A stretch of 38,927 nt of DNA from Oscillospiraceae bacterium (GCA_017501695.1 JAFVWL010000060.1:1-38927); one strand, 5' to 3'. Positions 1 through 9,875 are shown, counted from the first letter of the stretch. A program made the numbers and translations. Notes: generated by a model from the sequence alone, not told the origin.

Positions 1-12
1 CCCCTTTTGGGC

Positions 13-117
13 TTTGGGCGAATCTTTCGCCCCATAAATGCGTTTTGAAAACGCCACAATACACAAAGTATTCTGCCGTTTTCAAAACTTTTTCTGAGCC
101 GAAATCTTCTGCCCAAA
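13..117. repeat. Nested palindromic element upstream of carB
   Basis: Three nested inverted repeats share one centre. The innermost is AATAC (58-62) with GTATT (68-72). The middle is a perfect 12-base pair, 42-53 with 77-88 (GTTTTGAAAACG-type arms). The outer is imperfect, 13-29 with about 100-117 (TTTGGGC... with ...GCCCAAA). As single-stranded DNA or RNA it would fold into one long interrupted hairpin. No gene is seen in positions 1-189. The compact nested form resembles a MITE/REP-type dispersed repeat or a structured leader. Only one copy is in this window, so its repeat status is an inference. Confidence 0.6.
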
Positions 118-189
118 TCACCAAAAAATAGTTTTTAGAGTTTGCCTTGAATTTACGATAGAAGAAATCAATTCGGAGGTATTTCTAAC

Positions 190-3100
190 ATGGCTAAGAG
201 AACTGACATTAAGAAAATTCTGATCATTGGCTCCGGCCCCATCGTCATCGGCCAGGCCGCGGAATTCGACTACGCCGGCACCCAGGCTTGCCTGGCTCTG
301 AAGGAAGAGGGCTATGAGGTTGTCCTGTGCAACTCCAACCCTGCCACCATTATGACCGACACGACTGTGGCGGATAAGGTGTACATGGAGCCCCTGACCC
401 TGGAGTACATTGCCAAGATCATCCGTTACGAGCGTCCCGACGCCATCGTTCCCGGTATCGGCGGCCAGACCGGCCTGAACCTGGCTATGCAGCTGGAGAA
501 GAAGGGCGTTCTGAAGGAGTGCCGGGTCCAGCTTCTGGGCACCCCCAGCGCTTCCATCGAGCGGGCAGAGGACCGGGAGCTGTTCAAGGAAATGTGCCAG
601 TCCATCGGCGAGCCCGTCATTCCTTCTGAGATCACTTACTCCATCGACGAGGCCAAGGAAGCCGCCAAGCGCATCGGCTATCCCGTGGTCCTGCGTCCTG
701 CCTTCACTCTGGGCGGTACCGGCGGCGGTTTCGCTTATAACGAGGATGACCTGGTGGAGATCGGCCTGAACGCATTCAAGCTGAGCCCTGTGCATCAGGT
801 TCTGATCGAGAAGTCCGTCAAGGGCTTCAAGGAGATCGAATTCGAGGTTATGCGTGACTCCAATGACCATGCCATCACCATCTGCGGCATGGAGAACATC
901 GATCCCGTAGGTGTCCACACCGGTGACTCCCTGGTGGTTGCTCCCATCATGACCCTGAGCAAGGAAGACGAGAAGATGCTCAACGATTCCGCTATCAAGA
1001 TCATCCGGGAGCTGAAGATCGAGGGCGGCTGCAACGTCCAGTTTGCTTTGAACCCCGATTCCTCCGAATACTATCTTATCGAGGTCAATCCCCGTGTTTC
1101 CCGTTCCTCCGCTCTGGCATCCAAGGCTTCCGGCTATCCCATTGCCCGGGTCACCGCCAAGATCGCTGTGGGCATGGCCCTGGAGGATATCAAGATCGCC
1201 AACACCACCGCGGCTTTCGAGCCCCGGCTGGATTATGTGATCGCCAAGCTGCCCCGGTTCCCCTTCGACAAGTTCAATACCGCTTCCAATGTTCTGGGTA
1301 CCCAGATGAAGGCCACCGGCGAGGTCATGGGCATCGGCTCCAACCTGGAAGAAGCCCTGCTGAAGGGTGCCCGTTGCCTGGAGATTGGCTGCTGCCACTT
1401 CCATCTGCCCAAGTTCGACCACAAGACCAACGAGGAACTGCTGGACTACATCCGGGAGTTCCGGGATGACAATATCTTCGCCATCGCAGAGCTCCTGCGC
1501 CGCGGCACCACTGTGGCTGAAATCCATGAGATCACCAAGATCACTGCGTACTTCCTGGAGGCTGTGGAGCGGATCGTGGCCATGGAGAAGAAGCTGTCTG
1601 CCCATGTGGGCGACCTGGAGGTATTCAAGGCCGCCAAGAAGATGGGCTTTGGCGACAAGTTCATCGGCAAACTGTGGGGCATGAAGGAAATCGAGGTTTA
1701 CAACCTGCGCAAGGCCAACAATATCTACCCTGTGTTCAAGATGGTGGATACCTGCCATACGGGCGCCTATATTCCTTACTTCTATTCCTCTTACTCTGAC
1801 GAGAACGCTTCCGTTCTGACAGGTAAGAAGAAAATCGTGGTTCTTGGCGCCGGCCCCATCCGGATCGGCCAGGGTGTGGAATTCGACTATTCCACGGTCC
1901 ACGCCGTCATGACCATCAAGAATGCCGGTTACGAGGCCATCATCATTAACAACAACCCCGAAACCGTCTCCACCGACTACACCACTGCCGATAAGCTGTA
2001 CTTCGAGCCCCTGACTCCCGAGGATGTGATGAACATCATCGACTTTGAGAAGCCCGTGGGTGTTATCGCTTCCCTGGGCGGTCAGACTGCCATCAACCTG
2101 GCCCAGCCTCTGACGGACCGGGGCGTGAAGATCATCGGTACCGACTGTGCCGCCATTGACAAGGCAGAGGACCGGAACGCTTTCGAAAACCTGTTGAACG
2201 AGCTGAACATTCCCCGGGCAAAGGGCCGTGCTGTGACCAAGCTGGAGGACGGCGTTGCCGCCGCCGCGGAGATCGGCTATCCTGTGCTGGTCCGTCCCTC
2301 CTTTGTTCTGGGCGGCCGGGCGATGCAGATCGTGGCCAATGAGGAACAGCTCCGCCACTACCTGCGTACCGCCGTTGAAATCGACGAGGACAAGCCCGTT
2401 CTGGTCGACAAGTATATCCAGGGCCGTGAGGTGGAGATCGATGCCATCTGCGACGGTCGGGATGTGTTCGTCCCCGGCATCATGGAGCTGGTGGAACGCA
2501 CCGGCGTCCACTCCGGTGACTCCATGAGCGTCTATCCTTCCTTCTCCATCAGCAACAAGGTCAAGGGCATTATTCTGCAGTATGCCAAGAAGCTGGGTCT
2601 GGGCATCGGCATCGTTGGCCTGTTCAACATCCAGTTCATTGTGGACAAGGATGACAACGTGTTCATCATCGAGGTCAACCCCCGTTCATCCCGTACTGTT
2701 CCCTTCCTGTCCAAGGCAACCGGTTACTCCCTGGCAGATATCGCCACTGAGGTCATTCTGGGCAAGAGTCTGAAGGAGCAGGGCATTTTCGATATCTATC
2801 CCACCGAAAAGGATCGTTGGTATGTCAAGGCCCCTGTCTTCTCCTTCAACAAGCTCCGGGGTATGGATGTATACCTGAGCCCTGAGATGAAGTCCACCGG
2901 CGAAGCCATCGGCTACGACCGTACCCTGAACCGTGCCCTGTATAAGGCCCTCCAGGCCTCCGGTATGCATCTGCAGAACTACGGCACCGTCCTGGCTACT
3001 ATTGCCGATCAGGACAAGAACGAGGCCCTGCCTCTGATCCGCCGGTTCTACAAGCTGGGCTTCAACATTGAGGCCACCGAGGGTACCGCCAAGTTCCTGA

Positions 3101-3357
3101 AGGCCAACGGCATCCGTACCCACATCCTGGGTAAGATCAGCGACGGCAGCGAGGAGATCCCCAATGCTCTGCGCCAGGGTCACATCGCCTATGTCATCAA
3201 CACCAAGGATCCCGGTGCCCCCGAGCAGGACGGCTTTGAGATCCGCCGAATCGCTACCGAGCACAATGTGACCATCTTCACCGCTCTGGATACGGTGAAG
3301 GTTCTGCTGGATGTTCTGGAGGAGACCACTCTGACCATTTCCACCATTGATGCCTGA
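190..3357 (+). CDS. carB: Carbamoyl-phosphate synthase large subunit
   Basis: Makes carbamoyl phosphate from bicarbonate, ATP and glutamine-derived ammonia, the first step of pyrimidine synthesis (also used for arginine). The protein has 1055 residues, close to the usual length of about 1070. It shows the expected internal duplication: two ATP-grasp halves, each opening with a GxGPIxIGQxxEFDY motif (near residues 14 and 553), an oligomerisation region of about 400-545 between them, and a C-terminal MGS-like regulatory domain from about 935. CGGAGGT at 174-180 lies 9 bases before the ATG. The small subunit carA, which supplies ammonia, is not in the window; the 189 bases upstream hold no gene, so carA must be further upstream or elsewhere. 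It is the first gene of the pyrimidine block, with pyrK following after 26 bases. Confidence 0.97.
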   Translation: MAKRTDIKKILIIGSGPIVIGQAAEFDYAGTQACLALKEEGYEVVLCNSNPATIMTDTTVADKVYMEPLTLEYIAKIIRYERPDAIVPGIGGQTGLNLAMQLEKKGVLKECRVQLLGTPSASIERAEDRELFKEMCQSIGEPVIPSEITYSIDEAKEAAKRIGYPVVLRPAFTLGGTGGGFAYNEDDLVEIGLNAFKLSPVHQVLIEKSVKGFKEIEFEVMRDSNDHAITICGMENIDPVGVHTGDSLVVAPIMTLSKEDEKMLNDSAIKIIRELKIEGGCNVQFALNPDSSEYYLIEVNPRVSRSSALASKASGYPIARVTAKIAVGMALEDIKIANTTAAFEPRLDYVIAKLPRFPFDKFNTASNVLGTQMKATGEVMGIGSNLEEALLKGARCLEIGCCHFHLPKFDHKTNEELLDYIREFRDDNIFAIAELLRRGTTVAEIHEITKITAYFLEAVERIVAMEKKLSAHVGDLEVFKAAKKMGFGDKFIGKLWGMKEIEVYNLRKANNIYPVFKMVDTCHTGAYIPYFYSSYSDENASVLTGKKKIVVLGAGPIRIGQGVEFDYSTVHAVMTIKNAGYEAIIINNNPETVSTDYTTADKLYFEPLTPEDVMNIIDFEKPVGVIASLGGQTAINLAQPLTDRGVKIIGTDCAAIDKAEDRNAFENLLNELNIPRAKGRAVTKLEDGVAAAAEIGYPVLVRPSFVLGGRAMQIVANEEQLRHYLRTAVEIDEDKPVLVDKYIQGREVEIDAICDGRDVFVPGIMELVERTGVHSGDSMSVYPSFSISNKVKGIILQYAKKLGLGIGIVGLFNIQFIVDKDDNVFIIEVNPRSSRTVPFLSKATGYSLADIATEVILGKSLKEQGIFDIYPTEKDRWYVKAPVFSFNKLRGMDVYLSPEMKSTGEAIGYDRTLNRALYKALQASGMHLQNYGTVLATIADQDKNEALPLIRRFYKLGFNIEATEGTAKFLKANGIRTHILGKISDGSEEIPNALRQGHIAYVINTKDPGAPEQDGFEIRRIATEHNVTIFTALDTVKVLLDVLEETTLTISTIDA

Positions 3358-3383
3358 TTTCCGTTCCGGGAAAGGAGCAAACC

Positions 3384-4118
3384 ATGAAGCAAAGCTTTTT
3401 TCGGATCCTCAGCAATACGGCGCTGACGGATACCGTTTACAAGATGGTGATGGCGGGTGATACCTCCGCCATCACCGCTTCCGGTCAGTTTGTGAACATT
3501 CAACTGACCGGCAAGTTCCTGCGCCGTCCCATTTCTGTCTGCGATTATGACAGCGAGACCCTGACCATCGTTTACAAGGTGGTGGGTCACGGTACTGCCC
3601 AGATGGCCGCTATGACCCCAGGGGAGGAGCTGGACGTTCTTACCGGCCTGGGAAACGGCTATGATTTGACTGTTTCCGGTGACCACCCGGTACTCCTGGG
3701 CGGCGGTGTGGGCGTTCCGCCTATGTACAACCTGGCAAAGAAGCTGGTGGCTCAGGGTAAGAAGGTGTCTGTGATCCTGGGCTTCAATACCAAGGCTGAG
3801 ATCTTTTATGAGGAAGAATTCAAGGCCCTGGGCTGCCAGGTCACCGTGACCACCGTGGATGGCAGCTACGGCAAGAAGGGCTTCGTCACCGACGCCCTTC
3901 CCGAAAACTATACGTATTTCTACACCTGCGGCCCGGAGCCCATGCTCAAGGCTGTGTACCGTGCTGCCAACACCTCCGGTCAGATGAGCTTTGAGGAGCG
4001 TATGGGCTGCGGCTTCGGCGCCTGCATGGGCTGTTCCTGCAAGACCCTGACAGGTTATAAACGCATCTGCAAGGAAGGCCCTGTTATGCGGAAGGAGGAG
4101 ATTCTGTGGGAAAGCTGA
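3384..4118 (+). CDS. pyrK: Dihydroorotate dehydrogenase B, electron-transfer subunit
   Basis: FAD and [2Fe-2S] subunit that passes electrons from dihydroorotate oxidation by PyrD to NAD+. The 244-residue protein has an N-terminal FAD-binding barrel, a central NAD-binding fold (GGGVGVPP near residue 110) and a C-terminal cysteine cluster. C209, C214, C217 and C229 fit the C-x4-C-x2-C-xn-C pattern of the family's iron-sulphur site; C219 is an additional nearby cysteine. An AAAGGAG ribosome site precedes the ATG. The end overlaps the start of pyrD by 13 bases, so the two subunits are probably translationally coupled. This pairing defines the type 1B enzyme common in Firmicutes. Confidence 0.95.
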   Translation: MKQSFFRILSNTALTDTVYKMVMAGDTSAITASGQFVNIQLTGKFLRRPISVCDYDSETLTIVYKVVGHGTAQMAAMTPGEELDVLTGLGNGYDLTVSGDHPVLLGGGVGVPPMYNLAKKLVAQGKKVSVILGFNTKAEIFYEEEFKALGCQVTVTTVDGSYGKKGFVTDALPENYTYFYTCGPEPMLKAVYRAANTSGQMSFEERMGCGFGACMGCSCKTLTGYKRICKEGPVMRKEEILWES

Positions 4119-5017
4119 ACGTGAATCTGTGCGGTATCGAACTGGAGAATCCTGTGATCCCCGCTTCCGGCACCTTTGGCTTCGGCTACGAATTTGCCGA
4201 GCTGTACGACATTAACGAGCTGGGTACCTTCTCCTTTAAGGGTACAACCAAGGATCCCCGGTTTGGCAATCCCACCCCCCGGATTGCGGAGTGCACCAGC
4301 GGCATGATCAATGCTGTGGGTCTGCAGAACCCCGGTGTGGAGAAGGTCATCGCTGAGGAACTGCCCAAGCTGAAACAATGCTTCCACAAGCCGGTGATGG
4401 CCAATGTCTCCGGCTTTTCCGTGGCGGACTACGCTTACACCTGTGAAAAGCTGGACAAAGAGGAGCAGGTTGGCTGGCTGGAAGTCAACGTTTCCTGCCC
4501 CAATGTTCACGGCGGCGGCATGAGCTTCGGCACTGACCCCAAGGCCGCGGCGGAAGTAACCGCGGCGGTGAAGAAGGTCACCACCAAGCCTGTTATCATC
4601 AAGCTGAGTCCCAATGTCACCGATATCGTAGCCATCGCCAAGGCCTGTGAGGATGCGGGTGCCGATGGCATCAGCCTGATCAATACCATGCTGGGTATGC
4701 GCATCGATCTGATGCGCCGCAAACCCATCATTGCCAACAAGATGGGCGGCTTCTCCGGCCCCGCCATTTTCCCTGTGGCGGTGCGGATGGTCTACCAGGT
4801 TTCCAACGCCGTGAAGATCCCCGTGGTGGGCATGGGCGGTGTCAGCAGCGCGGAGGATGTGATCGAGATGATGCTGGCCGGTGCCACCGCTGTGGAAGTG
4901 GGCGCGGCCAATCTGGTCAATCCCTATGCCTGCCGGGATATCATCCGGGATCTGCCCCGGGTGATGGAAAAATACAGAATCAACACATTAAGTGAAATTA
5001 TAGGAGGCGCGAAATAA
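4106..5017 (+). CDS. pyrD: Dihydroorotate dehydrogenase B, catalytic subunit
   Basis: FMN enzyme oxidising dihydroorotate to orotate, working with PyrK. It has 303 residues, normal for class 1B. The conserved VNVSCPN segment places the catalytic cysteine at C131, and the following FGTDP loop is present. The start is GTG at 4106, set by AGGAGG ending five bases upstream and by alignment with the family N-terminus ([16 protein letters not shown]). It lies inside the end of pyrK. pyrF begins one base after the stop. Dihydroorotase (pyrC) is not in this block, so the substrate must come from a gene elsewhere. Confidence 0.96.
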   Translation: MGKLNVNLCGIELENPVIPASGTFGFGYEFAELYDINELGTFSFKGTTKDPRFGNPTPRIAECTSGMINAVGLQNPGVEKVIAEELPKLKQCFHKPVMANVSGFSVADYAYTCEKLDKEEQVGWLEVNVSCPNVHGGGMSFGTDPKAAAEVTAAVKKVTTKPVIIKLSPNVTDIVAIAKACEDAGADGISLINTMLGMRIDLMRRKPIIANKMGGFSGPAIFPVAVRMVYQVSNAVKIPVVGMGGVSSAEDVIEMMLAGATAVEVGAANLVNPYACRDIIRDLPRVMEKYRINTLSEIIGGAK

Positions 5018-5018
5018 T

Positions 5019-5717
5019 ATGGGTAAGGACGTAATCGTAGCTTGTGACTTTGCCAGCGCGGAGCAGACCTTTGCATTCCTGGACAAGTTCACCGGCAGAA
5101 AGCCCTTTGTGAAGATCGGCATGGAGCTGTATTATGCCGAGGGTCCCAGCATCGTTCGTGAGATCAAGGCCCGGGGCCATAAGATTTTCCTGGACCTGAA
5201 GCTCCACGATATCCCCAATACCGTTAAGAAGTCCATGGCAGTCCTGAGCCGCCTGGATGTGGACATTACCAACCTCCATGCCGCCGGCACCAAGAATATG
5301 ATGAAGGCTGCTCTGGAAGGACTGACCCGTCCCGATGGCACCCGTCCTCTGCTGATCGCTGTGACCCAGCTCACTTCCACCGACCAGGAGAGCATGGAAA
5401 ACGATCTGCTGATCCATGAGCCCATCGATCAGGTGGTCATGCACTACGCCAAGTGCGCCGCCGAAGCGGGTCTGGATGGCGTGGTCTGCTCTCCCCTGGA
5501 AGCCGGCAAGGTCCATGATACCTGCGGCAATGGTTTCCTGACCATTACTCCCGGCGTTCGTTTCGCTGACGGCGATGTCGGTGACCAGAAGCGGGTCATG
5601 ACCCCCGCCGCGGCTAAGGAAATCGGCTCTGATTACATCGTGGTGGGCCGCCCCATCACCGCTGCTGCCGACCCTGTGGCTGCTTATGAACGCTGTGTGG
5701 CAGAGTTCTGCGACTGA
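5019..5717 (+). CDS. pyrF: Orotidine 5'-phosphate decarboxylase
   Basis: Decarboxylates OMP to UMP, the last step of the pathway. The 232-residue TIM barrel carries the catalytic [10 protein letters not shown] motif with D59, K61 and D64. The C-terminal phosphate-binding GRPIT segment is also present. AGGAGG at 5002-5007 gives a suitably spaced ribosome site for the ATG at 5019. The length and motif place it in the short bacterial type I family. It follows pyrD by one base, and its TGA shares a base with the ATG of the HAD gene, so these genes are very likely co-translated. Confidence 0.97.
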   Translation: MGKDVIVACDFASAEQTFAFLDKFTGRKPFVKIGMELYYAEGPSIVREIKARGHKIFLDLKLHDIPNTVKKSMAVLSRLDVDITNLHAAGTKNMMKAALEGLTRPDGTRPLLIAVTQLTSTDQESMENDLLIHEPIDQVVMHYAKCAAEAGLDGVVCSPLEAGKVHDTCGNGFLTITPGVRFADGDVGDQKRVMTPAAAKEIGSDYIVVGRPITAAADPVAAYERCVAEFCD

Positions 5718-6370
5718 TGCGGTCGTATAACTGCATTATATTTGATTTAGATGGCACCCTGACGGATCCCGGTGAGGGAATCACCAGGTCCGTTGCCTAT
5801 GCTCTGGGGAAGTACGGCTATGCCGTGGAGAATCTGCGGTCGCTGAACAGCTTCATCGGTCCGCCTCTGCGGGAGTCCTTCCAGGATTACTGTGGTTTTG
5901 ATGCGGATACCGCCTGTGAGGCCATTATGTATTACCGGGAACGGTTTCTGGATGTAGGGTGGAGGGAAAATGCGCCCTATGAAGGAATCCTTGGATTGCT
6001 TCGGGCCCTGACAGAAAAGGGCAAGACCCTGATTGTCGCGACCTCCAAGCCGGAACCCTTCGCAGTACGGATTCTGGAGCATTTCGGATTTGCGAAATAT
6101 TTCTCCCTGATCTGCGGTGCTTCCCTGAACGAGCTGGATGACCACAGCAAAGCTTATATCATCGCCCAAGCCCTGAGCCGGGCGGGTAACATAGACCCCC
6201 GGGATGCCGTGATGGTAGGGGACCGGGCACAGGATATTGCGGGTGCCCATGCTAACGGCATGAAAGCCATTGGTGTACTCTACGGTTATGGCAGCAGGAA
6301 AGAGCTTACCACCGTCGCGGCGGATCGTTTGGCAGAAACGGTGGAGGATCTGAAGGCGCTTTTGATTTAG
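5717..6370 (+). CDS. HAD-superfamily phosphatase (phosphoglycolate phosphatase/pyrophosphatase-like)
   Basis: A 217-residue haloacid dehalogenase-type hydrolase. Motif I is IIFDLDGTLTD near residues 7-17, motif II is VATSKP near residue 111, and motif IV is VMVGDRAQDI near residue 167. A helical cap domain lies between motifs I and II. The family includes phosphoglycolate phosphatase and PpaX-like enzymes, and the substrate cannot be told from sequence. The start overlaps the pyrF stop by one base, so it is co-expressed with pyrimidine genes. A role in removing phosphate from a nucleotide or sugar phosphate is plausible but unproven. Confidence 0.85.
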   Translation: MRSYNCIIFDLDGTLTDPGEGITRSVAYALGKYGYAVENLRSLNSFIGPPLRESFQDYCGFDADTACEAIMYYRERFLDVGWRENAPYEGILGLLRALTEKGKTLIVATSKPEPFAVRILEHFGFAKYFSLICGASLNELDDHSKAYIIAQALSRAGNIDPRDAVMVGDRAQDIAGAHANGMKAIGVLYGYGSRKELTTVAADRLAETVEDLKALLI

Positions 6371-6389
6371 AAGAAAAGGATTGATTTCT

Positions 6390-8075
6390 ATGACTCCAGA
6401 CGAAATTATGCAGCTGATTCAAAGCCTGATCTGGCTGCTGGCCGGTGTCGGTATCTTTATTGTTGGCATGAATTTCATGAGCGGAGCCCTGGAAAAATGT
6501 GCCGGCTCCGGTATGAAGCGGATGCTTGGCAAGATATGCGGTAACAGCATTTCCGGTGTTACCATCGGTGTTGGTGTGACCGCTCTGATCCAGAGCTCTT
6601 CCGCCACCTCGGTCATGGTGATTGGTTTGGTCAATGCCGGTGTGATGACTCTGATGCAGGCCACACCCATTATTATGGGCGCCAACATTGGTACCACCGT
6701 AACCGGTATTCTGGTTGCGCTGAAAAATGATTTTTTCAACATGACCATGTATTTCCTGGCTTTTGCCGGTGTGATGATGGGCTTTGTGAAGAAGGAAAAA
6801 GTCCAGATTGCCGGAAACCTGTGCAGCGGTCTAGGCCTGATTTTTGTGGGCCTCAATATTATGAGCAGTCAGGATGCTTTTGGCAATGCTCTGGTGAAGG
6901 AACTGTTTACAGAGATTTTCAGCGTCATTGGCTTCCCGCTTTTGCTGATTTTGGTCGGTGCGGTATTTACCGCCCTGCTCCAGAGCTCCTCCGCCGCCAC
7001 CGGTGTTGTGATCACCATGGTAGGCACGGGCGTTTTGAGCCTGGATCTGGCACTGTTTATCGTTCTCGGTGCCAATATTGGTACCTGTGTGACGGCTTTG
7101 CTTGCTTCTCTCGGTGCCAGCACCAATTCCAAACGGGTTGCTCTGATCCATTTTACCTTTAACACGGTAGGCACCACATTCTTTGCGGCTCTGATTTGGA
7201 TTTTCCAGGAACCCACCGTAACCCTGCTGACTACTATTTTCCCCGGAAACGACCCCATGTCTCTGCAGATGCGCGTTTCCTTGTTCCATGTGATCTTTAA
7301 TGTGACTACCACCTTGATGCTGTTGCCTTTTGTGAAGCAGCTTGTATCCTTCTCCCAGATGGTGATCCCGGATAAGGAAGAAGTGAAACCTGCTCGGACC
7401 CTTCGCTATGTGGACGAGCATCTGCTTGCGATGCCTGCCGCCGCTATGGTACAGGCCAAGCTTGAGATCGACTATATGCTGTCTTTGGCTGAGGAGAATA
7501 CGCGGCTTTCCCTGGAGGCTGTTCGCTCCGGATCTTCTTCCAATGAGGCGATGATCCGTGAAAATGAGGAGAACATCGACTTTATCAACAGCGCTCTGAC
7601 CGCGTTCCTCATCAAACTCTCGGATACCCAGATCAGCGCCCAGGATAAAGCTACCATTGGCGCTTATTTCCATGTGCTCAATGACCTGGAGCGGATTGGT
7701 GACCACGCTCAGAATTTCTACGAGCTGAGTCAGGAAATGGTTCAGAAAAATCTGGCCTATTCCCAGACTGCCCAGGATGAGATCTCTTCCATGTGCGATA
7801 AGATCCTGGAAATGTTCGCGGTTGCCCGTGACGCGTTTGTGAATCTGGACCGTAGTCTTTTGGATCAGTTGACCGGGTTCGAGAATCAAGTGGATGACAT
7901 GAAGGATCTGCTTACGGCCAATCATTTTGCCCGCCTGTCTTCCAACAGCTGCTGTGTGACCCACAGCCCCTACTTCACGTCTACTGTTATGGGCCTGGAA
8001 CGTGTGGGCGACCATCTTGTAAATGTGGGCTACAGCATTAAGAATCCCACCGGCTCTCAGAAGGAAAATGTCTGA
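6390..8075 (+). CDS. Na+/phosphate cotransporter family protein with PhoU-like C-terminal domain
   Basis: Predicted inner-membrane phosphate importer of the NptA/Na-Pi symporter family (561 residues). The membrane half shows the family's inverted duplication, with two QSSSA motifs (about residues 68 and 200), each followed by a GANIGT motif. The C-terminal part, from about residue 345, is a PhoU-like helical domain, probably regulatory. An in-frame TTG at 6381 would add three residues, but AAAAGGA at 6374-6380 is better spaced for the ATG at 6390. It sits between the HAD gene and pyrE inside the pyrimidine block, which suggests co-expression of phosphate uptake with nucleotide synthesis. Substrate assignment rests on the family. 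Confidence 0.88.
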   Translation: MTPDEIMQLIQSLIWLLAGVGIFIVGMNFMSGALEKCAGSGMKRMLGKICGNSISGVTIGVGVTALIQSSSATSVMVIGLVNAGVMTLMQATPIIMGANIGTTVTGILVALKNDFFNMTMYFLAFAGVMMGFVKKEKVQIAGNLCSGLGLIFVGLNIMSSQDAFGNALVKELFTEIFSVIGFPLLLILVGAVFTALLQSSSAATGVVITMVGTGVLSLDLALFIVLGANIGTCVTALLASLGASTNSKRVALIHFTFNTVGTTFFAALIWIFQEPTVTLLTTIFPGNDPMSLQMRVSLFHVIFNVTTTLMLLPFVKQLVSFSQMVIPDKEEVKPARTLRYVDEHLLAMPAAAMVQAKLEIDYMLSLAEENTRLSLEAVRSGSSSNEAMIRENEENIDFINSALTAFLIKLSDTQISAQDKATIGAYFHVLNDLERIGDHAQNFYELSQEMVQKNLAYSQTAQDEISSMCDKILEMFAVARDAFVNLDRSLLDQLTGFENQVDDMKDLLTANHFARLSSNSCCVTHSPYFTSTVMGLERVGDHLVNVGYSIKNPTGSQKENV

Positions 8076-8125
8076 TTTACAGGACCTAACTGTCTAATCT
8101 TACTACATCATAAGGAGTTTATAAT

Positions 8126-8779
8126 ATGGAAAGCTACAAGAGAGAATTTATCCAGTTCCTGCAGGATGCAGGTGTTCTGAAGTTTGGTGATTTCACTGCC
8201 AAGTCCGGTCGGAAGATCCCTTATTTCGTCAATGCCGGCATGATCAAGACCGGCGATCAGATCACCAAGATGGGCGAGTTCTATGCCAAAGCGTATTTTG
8301 ACAAGCTGGGCAAGAAGCAGGCCGTTCTTTACGGCCCTGCCTACAAGGGCATCTCCCTGTCTATCTCCGCCGCTGTGGCACTGAGCAAGAACGGCCTGAA
8401 CGTGCCCTTCTTCTTCAACCGTAAGGAAGTGAAGGACCACGGCGAGGGCGGCACCTTCGTGGGTTATGTGCCCCAGGCCGGTGAAGAGATCGTTATCATC
8501 GAGGATGTGATCACTGCCGGCACTGCCATCCGGGAGTCTATGGAGATCCTGAAGCACCTGGAAGGCACCAAGGTCATCGCCACCTTCATCATGGTGGACC
8601 GGAAGGAAAAGGGCCAGGGCGAGAAGGGCGCCATGCAGGAGATCGAGGAGCAGTTCGGCTTCCCTGTGTACTCCGTGGTGGATGTCTATGACATCATCGA
8701 GTTCCTGGAAGAGGATCCCGCCAACGAGGAGAATGTGACCCGGATCAAGAACTATCTGGCCGTGAACGGAGCGAAGTAA
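8126..8779 (+). CDS. pyrE: Orotate phosphoribosyltransferase
   Basis: Joins orotate to PRPP to give OMP. The 217-residue protein has the type I phosphoribosyltransferase fold. Its PRPP loop is [12 protein letters not shown], with the acidic pair E126-D127, and the flexible loop has the [12 protein letters not shown] sequence that closes over the active site. AAGGAG precedes the ATG. It follows the Na/Pi gene after a 50-base gap in which no terminator is visible, and the next gene, pyrB, starts one base after its stop. Confidence 0.97.
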   Translation: MESYKREFIQFLQDAGVLKFGDFTAKSGRKIPYFVNAGMIKTGDQITKMGEFYAKAYFDKLGKKQAVLYGPAYKGISLSISAAVALSKNGLNVPFFFNRKEVKDHGEGGTFVGYVPQAGEEIVIIEDVITAGTAIRESMEILKHLEGTKVIATFIMVDRKEKGQGEKGAMQEIEEQFGFPVYSVVDVYDIIEFLEEDPANEENVTRIKNYLAVNGAK

Positions 8780-8780
8780 G

Positions 8781-9875
8781 ATGAGAAGTTTGATCGATAT
8801 TCTGGACCTGTCCACCCGGGAGCTGGATGAGCTGATCTCCGTTGCCCTGGATATTGCCGATCATCCCGAGAAATACTGGGACAAGTGTGCCCATAAGAAA
8901 CTGGCAACTCTGTTCTTCGAGCCCTCCACCCGGACCCGGTTGAGCTTTGAGGCTGCTATGCTGGAACTGGGCGGCAGCGTTCTGGGCTTCAGTGAGGCCA
9001 ATTCCTCTTCCGCCGCCAAGGGCGAGAGCGTTGCCGACACCGCCAAGACCGTCAGCAACTATGCCGATATTATCGCCATGCGCCACCCCAAAGAGGGCGC
9101 ACCCCAGGTTGCCGCCGCCGCAGCCACCATCCCTGTGATCAATGCCGGTGACGGCGGTCATTTCCATCCCACCCAGACTCTGGCGGATCTGCTGACCATT
9201 CACCGTGAAATGGGCCGGCTGAACAACCTGACCATCGGTTTGTGCGGCGACCTGAAGTATGGTCGTACGGTTCACTCTCTGATTGCCGCCATGAGCCGCT
9301 ACGAGGGAATTCGGTTTGTTCTGATTTCTCCCGAGGAGCTGAAGCTTCCCAGCTATGTGCGTTACAACTCCCTGGATCCCAAGGGAATTCCTTATACGGA
9401 GGTAACCAGCCTGGAGCAGGCCATGCCCGAGCTGGATGTGCTGTACATGACCCGCATTCAGCGGGAGCGCTTTGATGATCCTGCTGAGTATGACCGGCTG
9501 AAGAACAGCTACGTGCTGGATACCGCAAAGATGGCGTTGGCCAAGGAGAAAATGGCCGTTCTCCATCCGCTGCCCCGGGTCAATGAGATCTCCGTGGCTG
9601 TGGACGACGATCCCCGGGCTGCCTATTTCCGACAGACCCTCAACGGAAAGTATATGCGCATGGCCCTGATCCTGAAGCTGCTGGAAGAGGCCAAGGCCGA
9701 TCCTGCCCGCCGGGAGCGGGAGGAAGCGGATGTGATCGAGGATGTGCTGTACTGCGAGAATCCCCGCTGCATCAGCGCAACGGAGCAGGAGCTGCGCCAC
9801 AAATTCAAGTGCGTGAACCGGGAAAAGAAGATCTACCGCTGTGTGTACTGTGAATCCAAAAAGACCCTGATGTGA
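8781..9875 (+). CDS. pyrB: Aspartate carbamoyltransferase fused to a PyrI-type zinc domain
   Basis: Condenses carbamoyl phosphate and aspartate to carbamoyl aspartate. Residues 1 to about 305 are a complete catalytic chain: carbamoyl-phosphate motif STRTR at 49-53, HPTQT near 130, and HPLPRVNEI near 258. The protein is 364 residues, about 55 longer than a plain PyrB. The extra tail carries C325, C330, C354 and C357. That spacing (5, 24, 3) is exactly that of the E. coli PyrI zinc ligands C109, C114, C138 and C141, and the flanking [12 protein letters not shown] resembles PyrI. The N-terminal nucleotide-binding domain of PyrI is absent. So the zinc domain that normally bridges to the catalytic chain is supplied in cis, without the allosteric part. 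It is the last gene of the pyrimidine block. Confidence 0.95.
   Translation: MRSLIDILDLSTRELDELISVALDIADHPEKYWDKCAHKKLATLFFEPSTRTRLSFEAAMLELGGSVLGFSEANSSSAAKGESVADTAKTVSNYADIIAMRHPKEGAPQVAAAAATIPVINAGDGGHFHPTQTLADLLTIHREMGRLNNLTIGLCGDLKYGRTVHSLIAAMSRYEGIRFVLISPEELKLPSYVRYNSLDPKGIPYTEVTSLEQAMPELDVLYMTRIQRERFDDPAEYDRLKNSYVLDTAKMALAKEKMAVLHPLPRVNEISVAVDDDPRAAYFRQTLNGKYMRMALILKLLEEAKADPARREREEADVIEDVLYCENPRCISATEQELRHKFKCVNREKKIYRCVYCESKKTLM

Noticed and set aside
1-189. Possible carA end or pyrR-type attenuator upstream of carB
   Set aside because: No coding signal on the + strand and no PyrR-binding-loop consensus recognised; only the nested palindrome is supported.
118-2511. 797-residue open frame on the - strand opposite carB
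   Set aside because: Codon-mirror of a GC-rich gene; no family pattern, and carB on the + strand is unmistakable. The same holds for long - strand frames opposite purL (19857-21896), pyrE/pyrB, purF, purH and ffh.
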